A DNA stretch of 64,000 bases from Actinomyces graevenitzii C83 (GTDB lineage Bacteria > Actinomycetota > Actinomycetes > Actinomycetales > Actinomycetaceae), in NCBI RefSeq assembly GCF_000239695.1, contig NZ_JH470338.1:1582439-1646438 (forward strand), read 5' to 3'. This document shows, one piece after another, positions 7,952 to 15,469 of the stretch; position 1 is the stretch's first letter; every line of letters starts with the position of its first letter. The position numbers and the translations under genes are program-made. The notes beneath the pieces were generated by a model. The model was not told the DNA's origin and made no database searches. It worked only from the letters and a program-made list of their open reading frames with translations.

Positions 7952-9858
7952 CAGCACGTATCTCTAAAGTCTTGGCAGGACGCTATGAGGTGCTTGAACT
8001 GATCGGCCGTGGCGGCATGGCTGAGGTGTACCTCGGCCGCGATAAGCGTCTATCTCGCACTGTGGCAATCAAGCTACTACGTAGCGATATTGCTGAAGAC
8101 CCTACTTTCCAGGCGCGTTTCCGTCGTGAGGCGCAAAGTGCTGCTGCCCTAAACCACCCCTCGATTGTGGGTGTATATGACTTTGGTGAAGAGGTGGTTA
8201 CCCGCGCTGATGGTTCCACCCAGACTGTGCCCTACATTGTTATGGAGTACGTGCAGGGTCACACGGTACGTGAGCTGCTAAGCGAGGGCGAGGCAGTACC
8301 GATTGATGAGGCTGGCGAGATTGTTTCTGGCGTGCTGCAGGCGCTGGGCTACTCGCACCGTAACGGCATTGTGCACCGTGACATTAAGCCTGGAAACATT
8401 ATGTTGACCAACACCGGCGAGGTGAAGGTCATGGACTTCGGTATTGCTCGCGCTATTGAGGATAGTGCGGTTACGGTAACCCAAACCCACGCGGTAGTAG
8501 GTACCGCCCAGTACCTGTCACCAGAGCAAGCGCGCGGCGAGGTGGTTGATGCCCGCTCTGATATTTATTCCTGTGGTTGCCTGCTTTATGAGCTGCTAAC
8601 TGGCCGCCCGCCCTTTAAGGGTGACTCGGCTGTGGCCATTGCCTACCAGCATGTGCGTGAGTTGCCGGTGCCGCCGTCGCAAATTGCCCCGGACGTGCCC
8701 GAATCCATGGACCGCGTGGTGATGAAGGCGCTGGCTAAGCACCGTGAGGATCGCTACCAGAACGCTGACCAGATGCGCGCAGATTTGCAGGCCGCTATCC
8801 GTGGTTTGCAGGTTAACGCCCCGGCTACTGAGACTTGGCAGCAGCAGGCGACGACGGTTATCGCCCCCACTCCGGGGGTTCCCTCCGCCCCTGCGGCAAC
8901 TAACACTGGCTCTATCCCTAAGGTTAAGGATGAGCAAGCTGCCCGTCAGGCTGAGGAAGAGGCTGCTAAACGTAAGAAGAAGCAGCTGCTGATTATTGGT
9001 CTAATTACCCTGGTGGCGCTACTAGCGCTGGTAGGGGCGTTGGCTGCGGCCGGCGTGTTTGGGGGGACCCCAAGTAAGCACACCACTGCCTCCCCCACCC
9101 AGTCTGCAGTGTCTGTGCCTGACCTTACCGGTAAGGATGAGGCTGGGGCTCGTAGCGCCCTTGAGGGTGTGGGCCTGGCCTTCCAGCGTGGCGCTGACGT
9201 TTCTTCTGACACGATCCCTGAGGGTCAGGTAGTTTCCTATGACCCTGGTGCGGGCACGATGGCTGCCCCTGGCACCAAGGTTGAGGTGCACTTCTCCTCT
9301 GGTTCTGCCACTGTGGCGGTACCTAACGTGTCTGGCCAAACTCAGGGTGATGCCCGAAATGCTCTGGAAAAGGCCGGTTTCACGGTTGGTGACGTTACTA
9401 CCGTCGACGCCGGTGGGGTTAAGGCCGGTAACGTGGTTTCTACTGACCCGGCAGCGGGCACCAAGGCTAAGCGTGGCTCTACTGTGAACCTGCAGGTTGC
9501 CTCGGGCCGCCTGGTGGTGCCTCAGAACCTGGTGGGTATGAGCACTGATGAGGCGAAGAAGGCGCTAACTAGCGCTGGTTTCACGGTGATCACCATTAAC
9601 CAGCAGACCACTACTCAGCAAGATCAGAACGGCAAGGTACTTAGCGTGAACCCTGCTGCTGGCGCTACTGTGGATAGCGGCGCTGAGATTACTTTGACGG
9701 TAGGCCAGTACTCGGCTCCGCCTACGCAGTCGCCTACCGCCTCGCCTAGCCCCACCACCGGTAATGGAAATGGCAATGGGAACAATAACGGTAACGGTAA
9801 TGGCAATGAAACGCTCATTCCTTACCCTGGTATCCCGGGTAACAACAACAACCACTAA
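7948..9858 (+). CDS. pknB: Ser/Thr protein kinase PknB with three PASTA repeats
   Basis: A 636-residue receptor-like kinase ending the operon. The kinase domain covers about 1-280: GRGGMAEVYLG, VAIKLLR, HRDIKPGNIML, VMDFGIARA, GTAQYLSPEQ. A helix at about 347-372 crosses the membrane. Outside are three PASTA repeats (about 390-590, opening VSVPDLTGK, VAVPNVSGQ and VVPQNLVGM), the module that senses muropeptides or lipid II; mycobacterial PknB has four. After them come a Ser/Pro/Thr stretch and an Asn-Gly repeat tail ending in a poly-Asn run, which is unusual for PknB and resembles the tail of the PBP at 57938. A strong terminator follows 60 bases downstream. Confidence 0.95.
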   Translation: MTARISKVLAGRYEVLELIGRGGMAEVYLGRDKRLSRTVAIKLLRSDIAEDPTFQARFRREAQSAAALNHPSIVGVYDFGEEVVTRADGSTQTVPYIVMEYVQGHTVRELLSEGEAVPIDEAGEIVSGVLQALGYSHRNGIVHRDIKPGNIMLTNTGEVKVMDFGIARAIEDSAVTVTQTHAVVGTAQYLSPEQARGEVVDARSDIYSCGCLLYELLTGRPPFKGDSAVAIAYQHVRELPVPPSQIAPDVPESMDRVVMKALAKHREDRYQNADQMRADLQAAIRGLQVNAPATETWQQQATTVIAPTPGVPSAPAATNTGSIPKVKDEQAARQAEEEAAKRKKKQLLIIGLITLVALLALVGALAAAGVFGGTPSKHTTASPTQSAVSVPDLTGKDEAGARSALEGVGLAFQRGADVSSDTIPEGQVVSYDPGAGTMAAPGTKVEVHFSSGSATVAVPNVSGQTQGDARNALEKAGFTVGDVTTVDAGGVKAGNVVSTDPAAGTKAKRGSTVNLQVASGRLVVPQNLVGMSTDEAKKALTSAGFTVITINQQTTTQQDQNGKVLSVNPAAGATVDSGAEITLTVGQYSAPPTQSPTASPSPTTGNGNGNGNNNGNGNGNETLIPYPGIPGNNNNH

Positions 9859-9917
9859 GTTGTGATATACTCAGAGGCAGGTATATCACTTCCTTTGCGA
9901 GTACCTAAAAGGCATGT

Positions 9918-9947
9918 TTTGTGCCGGCTCGAAAGAGCCGGCACAAA
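9918..9947 (+). terminator. Terminator of the fhaA-pknB operon
   Basis: Perfect stem GTGCCGGCTC/GAGCCGGCAC with a GAAA loop, flanked by TTTT on the left and AAAG on the right. There is no long T run on either side, so efficiency is uncertain. It is the only strong hairpin between pknB and the sortase block. Confidence 0.75.
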
Positions 9948-10173
9948 GCATTTTAAGCACCCTGTAGTGGGCATCAGATATACGTCTTGCACCCACAATG
10001 GCGCGGTTTAACTAGCGCGATACTTAGGCTAGAGATAGTCATACAGCCCCAGTAATGACACTATTTAGAGCTGTTGGCTTACTGATAGCAGCAGACGCCT
10101 ACCGGCGTCCACAAGGCGGTTTAGACGTCAAACAATTTAGGCGCCAGGCCTGGCTTTTGGCCGTTAGAAGCTT

Positions 10174-10335
10174 TTAGCCGTTAGAAACCTCTGCAGTGTT
10201 ACCCACAATGTAGGTGTTTACCAGCGGGAACACCCACTCAAACAACACAAACACTACGGCCAAAATCAGTACTAGCGATTCAATTACCTTCAGCCATTTG
10301 GGGCCGGGTAGGTGGCGGAAAATAAACCCGTACAT
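10174..10335 (-). CDS. Small membrane protein coupled to the class E sortase
   Basis: A 53-residue ORF whose ATG lies six bases beyond the sortase stop, with GTGAGGCAAC as a plausible ribosome site. The product starts MYGFIFRHLPGPKWLKVIE, has one hydrophobic helix (about residues 19-40, rich in Val and Leu) and ends hydrophilic (NTAEVSNG). A short single-pass protein with the MYR/MYG...LPGP start and a VFP motif after the helix follows class E sortase genes in other actinobacteria. The function is unknown; tight coupling suggests it works with the sortase or its anchoring in the membrane. Confidence 0.75.
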   Translation of the reverse strand: MYGFIFRHLPGPKWLKVIESLVLILAVVFVLFEWVFPLVNTYIVGNTAEVSNG

Positions 10336-10341
10336 GTTGCC

Positions 10342-11097
10342 TCACTTAACGCCAGGATCGGACAGGACAGATTCGGGGCGACCCTCACCGCGAGGAATCC
10401 AGTAAGACAGCTGCGCGTGCACAATCCAGCGCTGATCATTACCCCACTCCCCTAATGTGGCCGAGTGGCAGGTGGTCATAGTCAGTAAACGCTGGGTGGG
10501 CTGCGCATTGGGGTTATTGGGCACGGGCGCAATCACATCCACCTGTGAGGGATCCACAATTTCATGCCCAGTCACTTTATAGACATACCAGGCGGTAGCG
10601 GTTTCAACGATTACTTCGTCGCCAGCTTTAAGTAAATCAATGCGCCTAAAGGAGTTACCGTTAGTGCGTCGGTGTCCGGCCACCGAGAAGTTACCAATAG
10701 CGCCCGGGTAGGCAGTGTTTTGGTAGTGACCAGCTGCCGCCTGATCCAGTAGCTCCTGGCCAGTGCCCTGATAGATAGGCATGTTGTTATTGGTGATGCC
10801 ATACCACTTGGGCACAATCAGCACCCCCATAGGCTGCCCGTAAGCCACTGTGGGCTCTACTGGTGGGGCCTCAGTGTGCTTATTACCTGCCTTCTTAGGC
10901 GAGGTGGGCAGGGTGTTGTGAATCTGAGTCATGGTCTGTTCAGCTTTGGCGTTGGCGTCAATCGACGTCCACCACAGCTGCCACACCAGGAATAAACCAA
11001 TTAGTAAACCAGCCGTTAACAGCAGCTCACCAATAATGGTCAGGAATACATCCAGTACCTTTCGGGACCGAGCTTGACTTGTAACGTGCGCGGTCAT
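10342..11097 (-). CDS. Class E sortase
   Basis: A 251-residue membrane-anchored transpeptidase. One N-terminal helix (about residues 18-42) anchors it, a Lys/Pro-rich linker follows, and the sortase beta-barrel covers about 90-240. The catalytic triad is visible: His in VAGHRR, Cys in LLTMTTCHS (the class E form of TLTTC) and Arg in GNDQRWIVH. Class E enzymes attach LAXTG-type proteins to peptidoglycan. I start at the ATG at 11097, preceded by GGAG; an upstream in-frame ATG at 11136 has no better site. It stands between pknB and crgA as in Streptomyces, and is transcribed against the pknB operon. Confidence 0.9.
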   Translation of the reverse strand: MTAHVTSQARSRKVLDVFLTIIGELLLTAGLLIGLFLVWQLWWTSIDANAKAEQTMTQIHNTLPTSPKKAGNKHTEAPPVEPTVAYGQPMGVLIVPKWYGITNNNMPIYQGTGQELLDQAAAGHYQNTAYPGAIGNFSVAGHRRTNGNSFRRIDLLKAGDEVIVETATAWYVYKVTGHEIVDPSQVDVIAPVPNNPNAQPTQRLLTMTTCHSATLGEWGNDQRWIVHAQLSYWIPRGEGRPESVLSDPGVK

Positions 11098-11206
11098 GTA
11101 TGCACTCCATTGCGTTGTTGAGCTGGTCTTGCTCACCTAGATTAAGCGGTAAGCTAGCACTAAAGTACTCTACTTCCACTAAATGAGAAACGAACCGGAG
11201 AATCCT

Positions 11207-11821
11207 GTGTCGAAAAATGGCTCCAAAGATCTAGCCCGCAAGGACGAGGATAAGGACGAGTCCGCCACTAACAGTGCCGCCAAGGACTCCGCTAAGAAGT
11301 CTGCCAAGGACTCAGAAAAAGACTCAGATAAGGGCTCTGACAAGAAGCGCTCTGCTAAAAAGTCTTCTAAAAAGTCCAAGGAGTCCGCTAAAGAATCCGC
11401 TAAGGATGCCGACGACGCCAAGAAGTCTGCAGGCAAAAAGAAGTCAGCCAAGGACGCTGAGCGCGAACAGGCCCTAGCTAAGCGGGCCCGCAAGGCTGAC
11501 CGTAAGAGCCTTGAGTTGGACTCAAAGTCCTCTGACTCGCTCAAGGCCAAGGTCGCTAAGAAGGAACTAGAGCGCCGCAAGGCTTCACGTACCCCACACA
11601 AGGTTAAGAACATCTCCAGCCCCGCCTGGTATGCCCCCACCATGTGCACCATCATGTGCCTGGGCCTAGCCTGGGTGGTGGTTTCCTACATGACCGGTGG
11701 CGAATACCCGGTGCCGTGGTTCATTAAGGCCCACCGGGCCGACTGGCTGGCCAACGGCAACGTATACGTTGGTTTCGTACTCATGCTGGCCGGATTCATT
11801 GGGATCTTGCGCTGGAAGTAA
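11207..11821 (+). CDS. crgA: Cell division protein CrgA with a long Lys/Ser/Asp-rich N-terminal extension
   Basis: The C-terminal 70 residues are a clear CrgA: NISSPAWYAPTM, a first helix (CTIMCLGLAWVVVSYM), GGEYPVPW and a second helix ending FIGILRWK. CrgA is a septal protein that contacts FtsZ, FtsQ, FtsI and CwsA in mycobacteria. Normal CrgA is about 85-95 residues; this one has roughly 130 extra N-terminal residues made mostly of Lys, Ser, Asp and Ala in repeats such as SAKDS and SKKSK, predicted disordered and polybasic. I prefer the GTG at 11207, seven bases after GGAG; an ATG eight codons upstream (11183) is also possible. See the findings for the extension. Confidence 0.88.
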   Translation: MSKNGSKDLARKDEDKDESATNSAAKDSAKKSAKDSEKDSDKGSDKKRSAKKSSKKSKESAKESAKDADDAKKSAGKKKSAKDAEREQALAKRARKADRKSLELDSKSSDSLKAKVAKKELERRKASRTPHKVKNISSPAWYAPTMCTIMCLGLAWVVVSYMTGGEYPVPWFIKAHRADWLANGNVYVGFVLMLAGFIGILRWK

Positions 11822-11880
11822 AGCCAATGGGTCAGGCATAGATACCTGAACTTGTTTTTTGGCCCATACCTAGCAGCCTT

Positions 11881-11917
11881 AGCGCCTTAGCCCAACAGTT
11901 GGGCTAAGGCGCTTTTC
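11881..11917 (+). terminator. Terminator between crgA and azlD
   Basis: A 16-bp perfect stem (AGCGCCTTAGCCCAAC and its complement) with almost no loop, followed on the plus strand by TTTTC. It starts immediately after the azlD stop on the other strand, so it may serve both converging genes, though only the plus side has a T run. Confidence 0.75.
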
Positions 11918-12263
11918 ATGCCGCTAGCGCCGCTAGCAGCGCATAGGAGGCGGTGCCAACTATCAAAGATAGGGCCACATTGCCTCGCCACAGGTGCAAA
12001 CCAGCGGTTATAGCCACTGCCCCCACCAAGGCTGCGCTACGGCCTAAATCTGCGCTTAAATCGCCTAGCGTGTAAGCCACCAGTACCACCATTACCCCCA
12101 GGGGCATAGTGCGCGACAAAAACTGCATCAGTGGCCGGTGCGCCACCTGGTCGGCGCCCTTAACCCCGGTGTAGCGCAAGCCAAAGGTGACGGCCGCAGC
12201 TACCGCCACCACCGCTAAAACATGCCAGTTACTTACCGCTTGCCTAACCACAGCTTCACTCAT
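11916..12263 (-). CDS. azlD: AzlD-family small subunit of a branched-chain amino acid exporter
   Basis: A hydrophobic protein of about 115 residues with three to four membrane helices (for example LAVVAVAAAVTFGLRY, GVMVVLVAYTLGDL and ALVGAVAITAGLHLWRG). AzlD works with AzlC (LIV-E family) to export leucine, valine and related compounds. Its ATG at 12263 overlaps the azlC stop by eight bases; an upstream ATG at 12281 would add six residues and has a weaker ribosome site. The SxxAxxVGTASYAxL-like end is typical. Assignment rests on the pair and the membrane pattern rather than on any catalytic motif. Confidence 0.85.
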   Translation of the reverse strand: MSEAVVRQAVSNWHVLAVVAVAAAVTFGLRYTGVKGADQVAHRPLMQFLSRTMPLGVMVVLVAYTLGDLSADLGRSAALVGAVAITAGLHLWRGNVALSLIVGTASYALLAALAA

Positions 12264-13056
12264 CACTACCCCGCGTTTCATGGTTTAACTGCCCTGTTTT
12301 AGCCTCAGATTGGTTTAAACCAGCCCCGCGACCACCAGCCGCAGTGACGCTAAGCGAGCGCCGTCGTCGTAAATACAGGGCGCTTAAACACAGGCTTAAA
12401 GTAAGCAACCCACAAAACATGGCCAGGCGCCCGCCCACGGCCACCGTCACCACGGCAGAGACCGACGCCGCCACTAGCGCCCCCGAGTCGGGGTTGGCTT
12501 TATAGGCCTCAATTGCCAGCACCGTGAACAAGGCGGTGAGCACAAAGTCGGCCACATCCGTATGCTGCGAAATAAAGCCCCCAAAGCTACTGCCAGTAAG
12601 CGCCCCCAAGCAGGCCCCCAACACCCAAGACAGGTGCGAACACAGCTGCACTGTCAGCAGGTAACGCCAAGTCATGCGCGAGTGGTCTTTAGCGGCAGTA
12701 ACCGCATACACCTCGTCGGTAAGCGAGTAGATAGAGTAGGTGCGCGCCAGCCTCCCCGGCGGCACGTTACGGGGAAAGCTCAAGCCGTAAAACAGATGGC
12801 GGCCATTAACAAACAGGGCACTAAGCGCCACCGTAACTAGCCCCACCCCGCCGGTTATTAGCGAAACCAGCAAAAATTCCATAGAACCGGCATAAACCAC
12901 TGTGGCAAAGATAGGTGCCCACCAACCGGGGATACCGGCAGTTACCAATACGATCCCAAAGGCGATGCCTAGCGGGATATAGCCCAGAAAAATTGGGGTA
13001 CTGTCACGCAAACCATCTCTAACGCTACTCAATGATTGAGCCATGCCCTTGAGCAT
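12256..13056 (-). CDS. azlC: AzlC-family branched-chain amino acid permease
   Basis: A 266-residue polytopic protein. The family signature PIFLGYIPLGIAFGIV lies at about residues 20-35, followed by GSMEFLLVSLI, FVNGRHLFYGLS and SLTDEVYAVT. These are hallmarks of AzlC exporters (YgaZ-type), which with AzlD expel branched-chain amino acids. The last 30 residues are a hydrophilic cytoplasmic tail. The gene lies between crgA and ppiA, a position without such a gene in Mycobacterium, so the pair is a lineage-specific insertion. ATG at 13056 assumed; a second ATG four codons on is possible. Confidence 0.88.
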   Translation of the reverse strand: MLKGMAQSLSSVRDGLRDSTPIFLGYIPLGIAFGIVLVTAGIPGWWAPIFATVVYAGSMEFLLVSLITGGVGLVTVALSALFVNGRHLFYGLSFPRNVPPGRLARTYSIYSLTDEVYAVTAAKDHSRMTWRYLLTVQLCSHLSWVLGACLGALTGSSFGGFISQHTDVADFVLTALFTVLAIEAYKANPDSGALVAASVSAVVTVAVGGRLAMFCGLLTLSLCLSALYLRRRRSLSVTAAGGRGAGLNQSEAKTGQLNHETRGSDE

Positions 13057-13110
13057 AGACGCCGCTTTTACAGCGCTCTAACCCTGTACGGATAGTGAAA
13101 TGGCAACAAA

Positions 13111-13138
13111 AAACGGCGCCGCTTTAGGCGACACCGTT
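13111..13138 (-). terminator. Terminator of the 66-residue membrane protein gene
   Basis: On the minus strand AACGGTGTCGCC and GCGGCGCCGTT form an imperfect stem with a TAAA loop, followed by TTTTTTG. It lies 18 bases beyond the stop of the gene at 13156. Confidence 0.8.
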
Positions 13139-13155
13139 GTTTGTGTAGTGAAAAC

Positions 13156-13356
13156 TCACTCAGCAGCCGGGGCTTCCTCGTCCTCGTCTTCAGCCTCAAC
13201 CTCAGACCAGTACTCCTCCGCCCAGGGGTCCTCAACCGGCTGGCTGCGCTTGTACAGCACGAAAGCAGCACCGGCAGCGGCAGCCACTAGGGAGGCTACA
13301 CCTAGGCCCTTGAAGAAGCTGCAGCTCTTGGTCGATTCGTTTTTGTGGCAAGACAT
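13156..13356 (-). CDS. Small single-pass membrane protein with acidic tail, unknown function
   Basis: A 66-residue protein: a polar, Cys-containing start (MSCHKNESTKSCSFF), one helix (about residues 17-36, GVASLVAAAAGAAFVLY), a basic turn KRSQP, then an acidic Trp-bearing tail (DPWAEEYWSEVEAEDEDEE). It has its own terminator and lies next to ppiA. Small proteins with a helix followed by a DPW-type motif recur around gyrA, tRNA-Ile and ppiA in actinobacteria, but I cannot place it in a named family. Coding is supported by the protein-like domain layout and the downstream terminator. Confidence 0.7.
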   Translation of the reverse strand: MSCHKNESTKSCSFFKGLGVASLVAAAAGAAFVLYKRSQPVEDPWAEEYWSEVEAEDEDEEAPAAE

Positions 13357-13552
13357 GATGACTCCCTCAAAGAAGTAAGTAACGTTACATCCAATAATGT
13401 CACTGTTTTGGCTCTCATTCCATTCGAACCCGCCTCAAAAGCTGCGCCACAAGAAAAATTAGGTCACAGCGTAACTATCTCAACAACTTTCATGGGCTTT
13501 TCCATGGGGTAGGCCACGCCGCCAACTAAGCAAATTGTGGGAGTATGAGGTT

Positions 13553-14074
13553 ATGGAAGCAATTATGCACACTAACCTCGGCGATATCCGCCTGGAGCTG
13601 TTCGAGGACAAGGCCCCGATTACCGTTACCAACTTCGTAGAGCTGGCTACCGGTAAGCGCGCCTGGATTGACCCGGCCACCGGCGAAGAGACCCAGCGTC
13701 CTCTTTACGACGGCGTCACCTTCCACCGCGTAATTAAAGATTTCATGATTCAGGGTGGCGACCCGCTAGGTAACGGTACCGGCGGCCCCGGCTACACCTT
13801 CGACGACGAGATCGACAACTCCCTGACCTTCGCCGACACTTACCTGCTGGCTATGGCCAACGCCGGTACCCGCATGGGCCACGGCACCAACGGTTCACAG
13901 TTCTTCATCACCACTGTGGCAACCCCTTGGCTGCAGGGCAAGCACACCATTTTCGGCAAGGTAGTGGATGAGGATTCACGCAAGGTTGTGGACGCTATTG
14001 AGGCTGCTCCCACCGATGGCCGTGACCGTCCCCTGCAGGACGTGGTTATCAACTCCATCGACATCGTTGAGTAA
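13553..14074 (+). CDS. ppiA: Peptidyl-prolyl cis-trans isomerase, cyclophilin type
   Basis: A 173-residue cytoplasmic cyclophilin catalysing proline cis-trans isomerisation. Core motifs are TNLGDIRLELFEDKAP, FHRVIKDFMIQGGDP (with the catalytic Arg), GTGGPGYTFDDE, MANAGTRMGHGTNGSQFFI and GKHTIFGKVV. Size and lack of a signal peptide match PpiA of mycobacteria, which lies in the same place next to the gyrA-tRNA block. I start at the ATG at 13553 (MEAIMHTNLGD); an in-frame GTG at 13535 gives six extra residues of no family resemblance. A strong terminator follows. Confidence 0.92.
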   Translation: MEAIMHTNLGDIRLELFEDKAPITVTNFVELATGKRAWIDPATGEETQRPLYDGVTFHRVIKDFMIQGGDPLGNGTGGPGYTFDDEIDNSLTFADTYLLAMANAGTRMGHGTNGSQFFITTVATPWLQGKHTIFGKVVDEDSRKVVDAIEAAPTDGRDRPLQDVVINSIDIVE

Positions 14075-14094
14075 TAACCGAAGTTAATTCCTTC

Positions 14095-14137
14095 GTGGGG
14101 GGTTGGGTGTTTTAAACGCCCAACCCCCCACTTTTAT
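14095..14137 (+). terminator. Rho-independent terminator of ppiA
   Basis: Stem GTGGGGGGTTGGG/CCCAACCCCCCAC continues through GTGTTT/AAACGC, with TTTTATTT after it. Confidence 0.9.
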
Positions 14138-14180
14138 TTGGGCCAGGCCGTGCCGGCGTTGGACGACGCCGAGCCCACCG

Positions 14181-14480
14181 CAATCCACAGTTATCCACAG
14201 GCTGTGTATAAATAGTGTGGATAACCCCACTAAAAAGGTGGAAACGTGTGGGTAGTCAGCTAATAACACCCGTGTATTTACTCCACAGTTGTGGATAACT
14301 CTGTGGACTTACACGCTTGTGAGTTATCCACATAGATATCCCCAGCTGGGGAAAACTCCAGGTAAGACGCAGTTTTCAGGTTATCCACGAGATCCACAGC
14401 CTCACTTACACACAACCCACCAGCTGTGGATAACGCTTCCCCAGCTGTGATTAACGCATCTGCCCAGTAACTGTGGATAA
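14181..14480. other. Cluster of DnaA boxes in a 463-bp gene-free region (possible secondary or true oriC, or DnaA titration site)
   Basis: Between ppiA and the Nudix gene there are six perfect DnaA boxes. TTATCCACA occurs on the plus strand at 14191 and 14324. Its complement TGTGGATAA occurs at 14216, 14290, 14425 and 14472. Near-matches lie at 14181 (CAATCCACA), 14381 (TTATCCACG) and 14446 (TGTGATTAA). Short A/T-richer stretches (TGTATAAATAG, CTAATAACA, TGTATTTA) lie among them. This is denser than either region flanking dnaA in this window. Flanking genes converge here, whereas they diverge at dnaA/rpmH, which argues for a titration or auxiliary site over the main origin; the function is inferred. 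Confidence 0.8.
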
Positions 14481-14537
14481 CTGCGCTAGGGCTGCATCTG
14501 GGGTTTATATGCGTCTGGGATTTATGTACGTCTGGGT

Positions 14538-14954
14538 TTATAGCTGGGCTACTGCCGCGAAAATCTTGGCTTGTAGGGGCGCCTGGGGCCGCGTAGTAGG
14601 GACAGCGGGGTCAAACCAGTCCACTTCTGCGATTTCAGCGTGTGGGCGCACCTGCTGGGGGTTAAAAACCCCATCCGCAATGAATACGTGGGAAACCACC
14701 GTAAAGCCCGGTTCATTTGAGGCTGGCGCACTGAAATCGCCTAAGGGGCGTACAGCAGAGTTTTTAAGGTCTAGCCCCACTTCCTCATGCACCTCGCGTA
14801 AAGCCGCTTCTAGGGGGCTTTCGTGGGCTTCTAGCTTGCCTCCGGGCATCTGAAACCTGGGGGAGGAGCCTTTACGCACACTCAGCACCCGCCCCTGGGC
14901 GTCACGCAGCACAATGGCAGCTACTTCCACAATTTTGAACTCTTCTAACAGCAT
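14538..14954 (-). CDS. Nudix hydrolase
   Basis: A 138-residue protein of the MutT/Nudix fold. The Nudix box GX5EX7REUXEEXGU is intact around residues 37-60: it starts GGKLEAHESP and continues ALREVHEEVGL. The N-terminal strand pattern (VEVAAIVLRDAQGRVLSVRK) and PRFQMPGGK are typical. Substrate cannot be told; such enzymes remove oxidised or damaged nucleotides or other diphosphate compounds. The gene stands alone between the DnaA-box cluster and tRNA-Ala, reading leftward into the cluster. Confidence 0.9.
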   Translation of the reverse strand: MLLEEFKIVEVAAIVLRDAQGRVLSVRKGSSPRFQMPGGKLEAHESPLEAALREVHEEVGLDLKNSAVRPLGDFSAPASNEPGFTVVSHVFIADGVFNPQQVRPHAEIAEVDWFDPAVPTTRPQAPLQAKIFAAVAQL

Positions 14955-15203
14955 CTTTTTCTCCAGCCACTAGTTACGCCTCAAGTATGCGCCCGTAGTG
15001 GCTTGTGTCCACGTCGGCTTGGCGACGACGCCCGTGCTGTCTCCCGACCCCGCTGCTGGGTCCCGCAGTCCGGCACAGCGGCTCAGCGCTGCCTGAGAGC
15101 GCTGCCTACGCTGGCCTGGTGCCCATAGCGGCTCAGTGCCGCCAACGACGCCGCCCACGCAGCCGCCGTTGCCAGCGTTAGCCGCCCGGCGCCGTCGTGG
15201 GCA

Positions 15204-15240
15204 TAAAAAAAATCCGCCGCAGTCTAACTGCGAGCGGATA
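15204..15240 (-). terminator. Terminator after tRNA-Ala
   Basis: On the minus strand the arms ATCCGCTCGCAGT and ACTGCGGCGGAT are followed by TTTTTTTT. It lies six bases after the tRNA and probably ends transcription from the gyrA/DUF3566/tRNA side. The stretch from here to the Nudix gene holds only GC-rich imperfect repeats of GCGGCTCAG(C/T)GC. Confidence 0.85.
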
Positions 15241-15245
15241 CTGGG

Positions 15246-15318
15246 TGGAGCTAACGGGACTCGAACCCGTAACCCCCTGCTTGCAAAGCAGGTGCGCTAC
15301 CAATTGCGCCATAGCCCC
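15246..15318 (-). tRNA. tRNA-Ala (anticodon TGC)
   Basis: A 73-nt tRNA. The acceptor GGGGCTA pairs with TAGCTCC, the D arm contains GCGCAATTGGTAGCGC, the anticodon stem-loop is CCTGCTTTGCAAGCAGG, and the T arm is ACGGGTTCGAGTCCCGT. The discriminator is A and CCA is not encoded. It lies just downstream of tRNA-Ile, the normal actinobacterial order after gyrA. Confidence 0.95.
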
Positions 15319-15319
15319 A

Positions 15320-15445
15320 TTAGGCCGGATCAGCTACTTTAATCCAAGGTTGCGCTTGCCAACGTTTAGGGGCGGTTTTTAACCAGAGGGCATAACCGCA
15401 AGCACCTAGGCTAAGTGCAATCAGGGATTTAGCTGCGAAGCTCAT
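15320..15445 (-). CDS. DLW-39-like 41-residue membrane peptide
   Basis: A small ORF between tRNA-Ile and tRNA-Ala, stop one base from the tRNA-Ala 5' end. The ATG at 15445 follows GGAG at good spacing. The product is a hydrophobic helix (SFAAKSLIALSLGACGYALW) and a basic Trp-containing tail (KTAPKRWQAQPWIKVADPA). Streptomyces and relatives have a conserved ~40-residue DLW-39 protein at the gyrA-tRNA locus with the same layout, although the literal DLW motif is here PWIKVADP. Function unknown. The alternative is a chance ORF, but ribosome site, location and architecture all favour a gene. Confidence 0.65.
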   Translation of the reverse strand: MSFAAKSLIALSLGACGYALWLKTAPKRWQAQPWIKVADPA

Positions 15446-15469
15446 TAATTTGCTCCGTTCAACCGGTGG

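Noticed and set aside
10214..10405. 63-codon plus-strand frame opposite the small sortase-linked gene
   Set aside because: The minus-strand reading has a ribosome site, a helix and operon coupling; this one has none.
14473..14853. 126-codon plus-strand frame opposite the Nudix gene
   Set aside because: The opposite strand has an intact Nudix box; this frame is its shadow.
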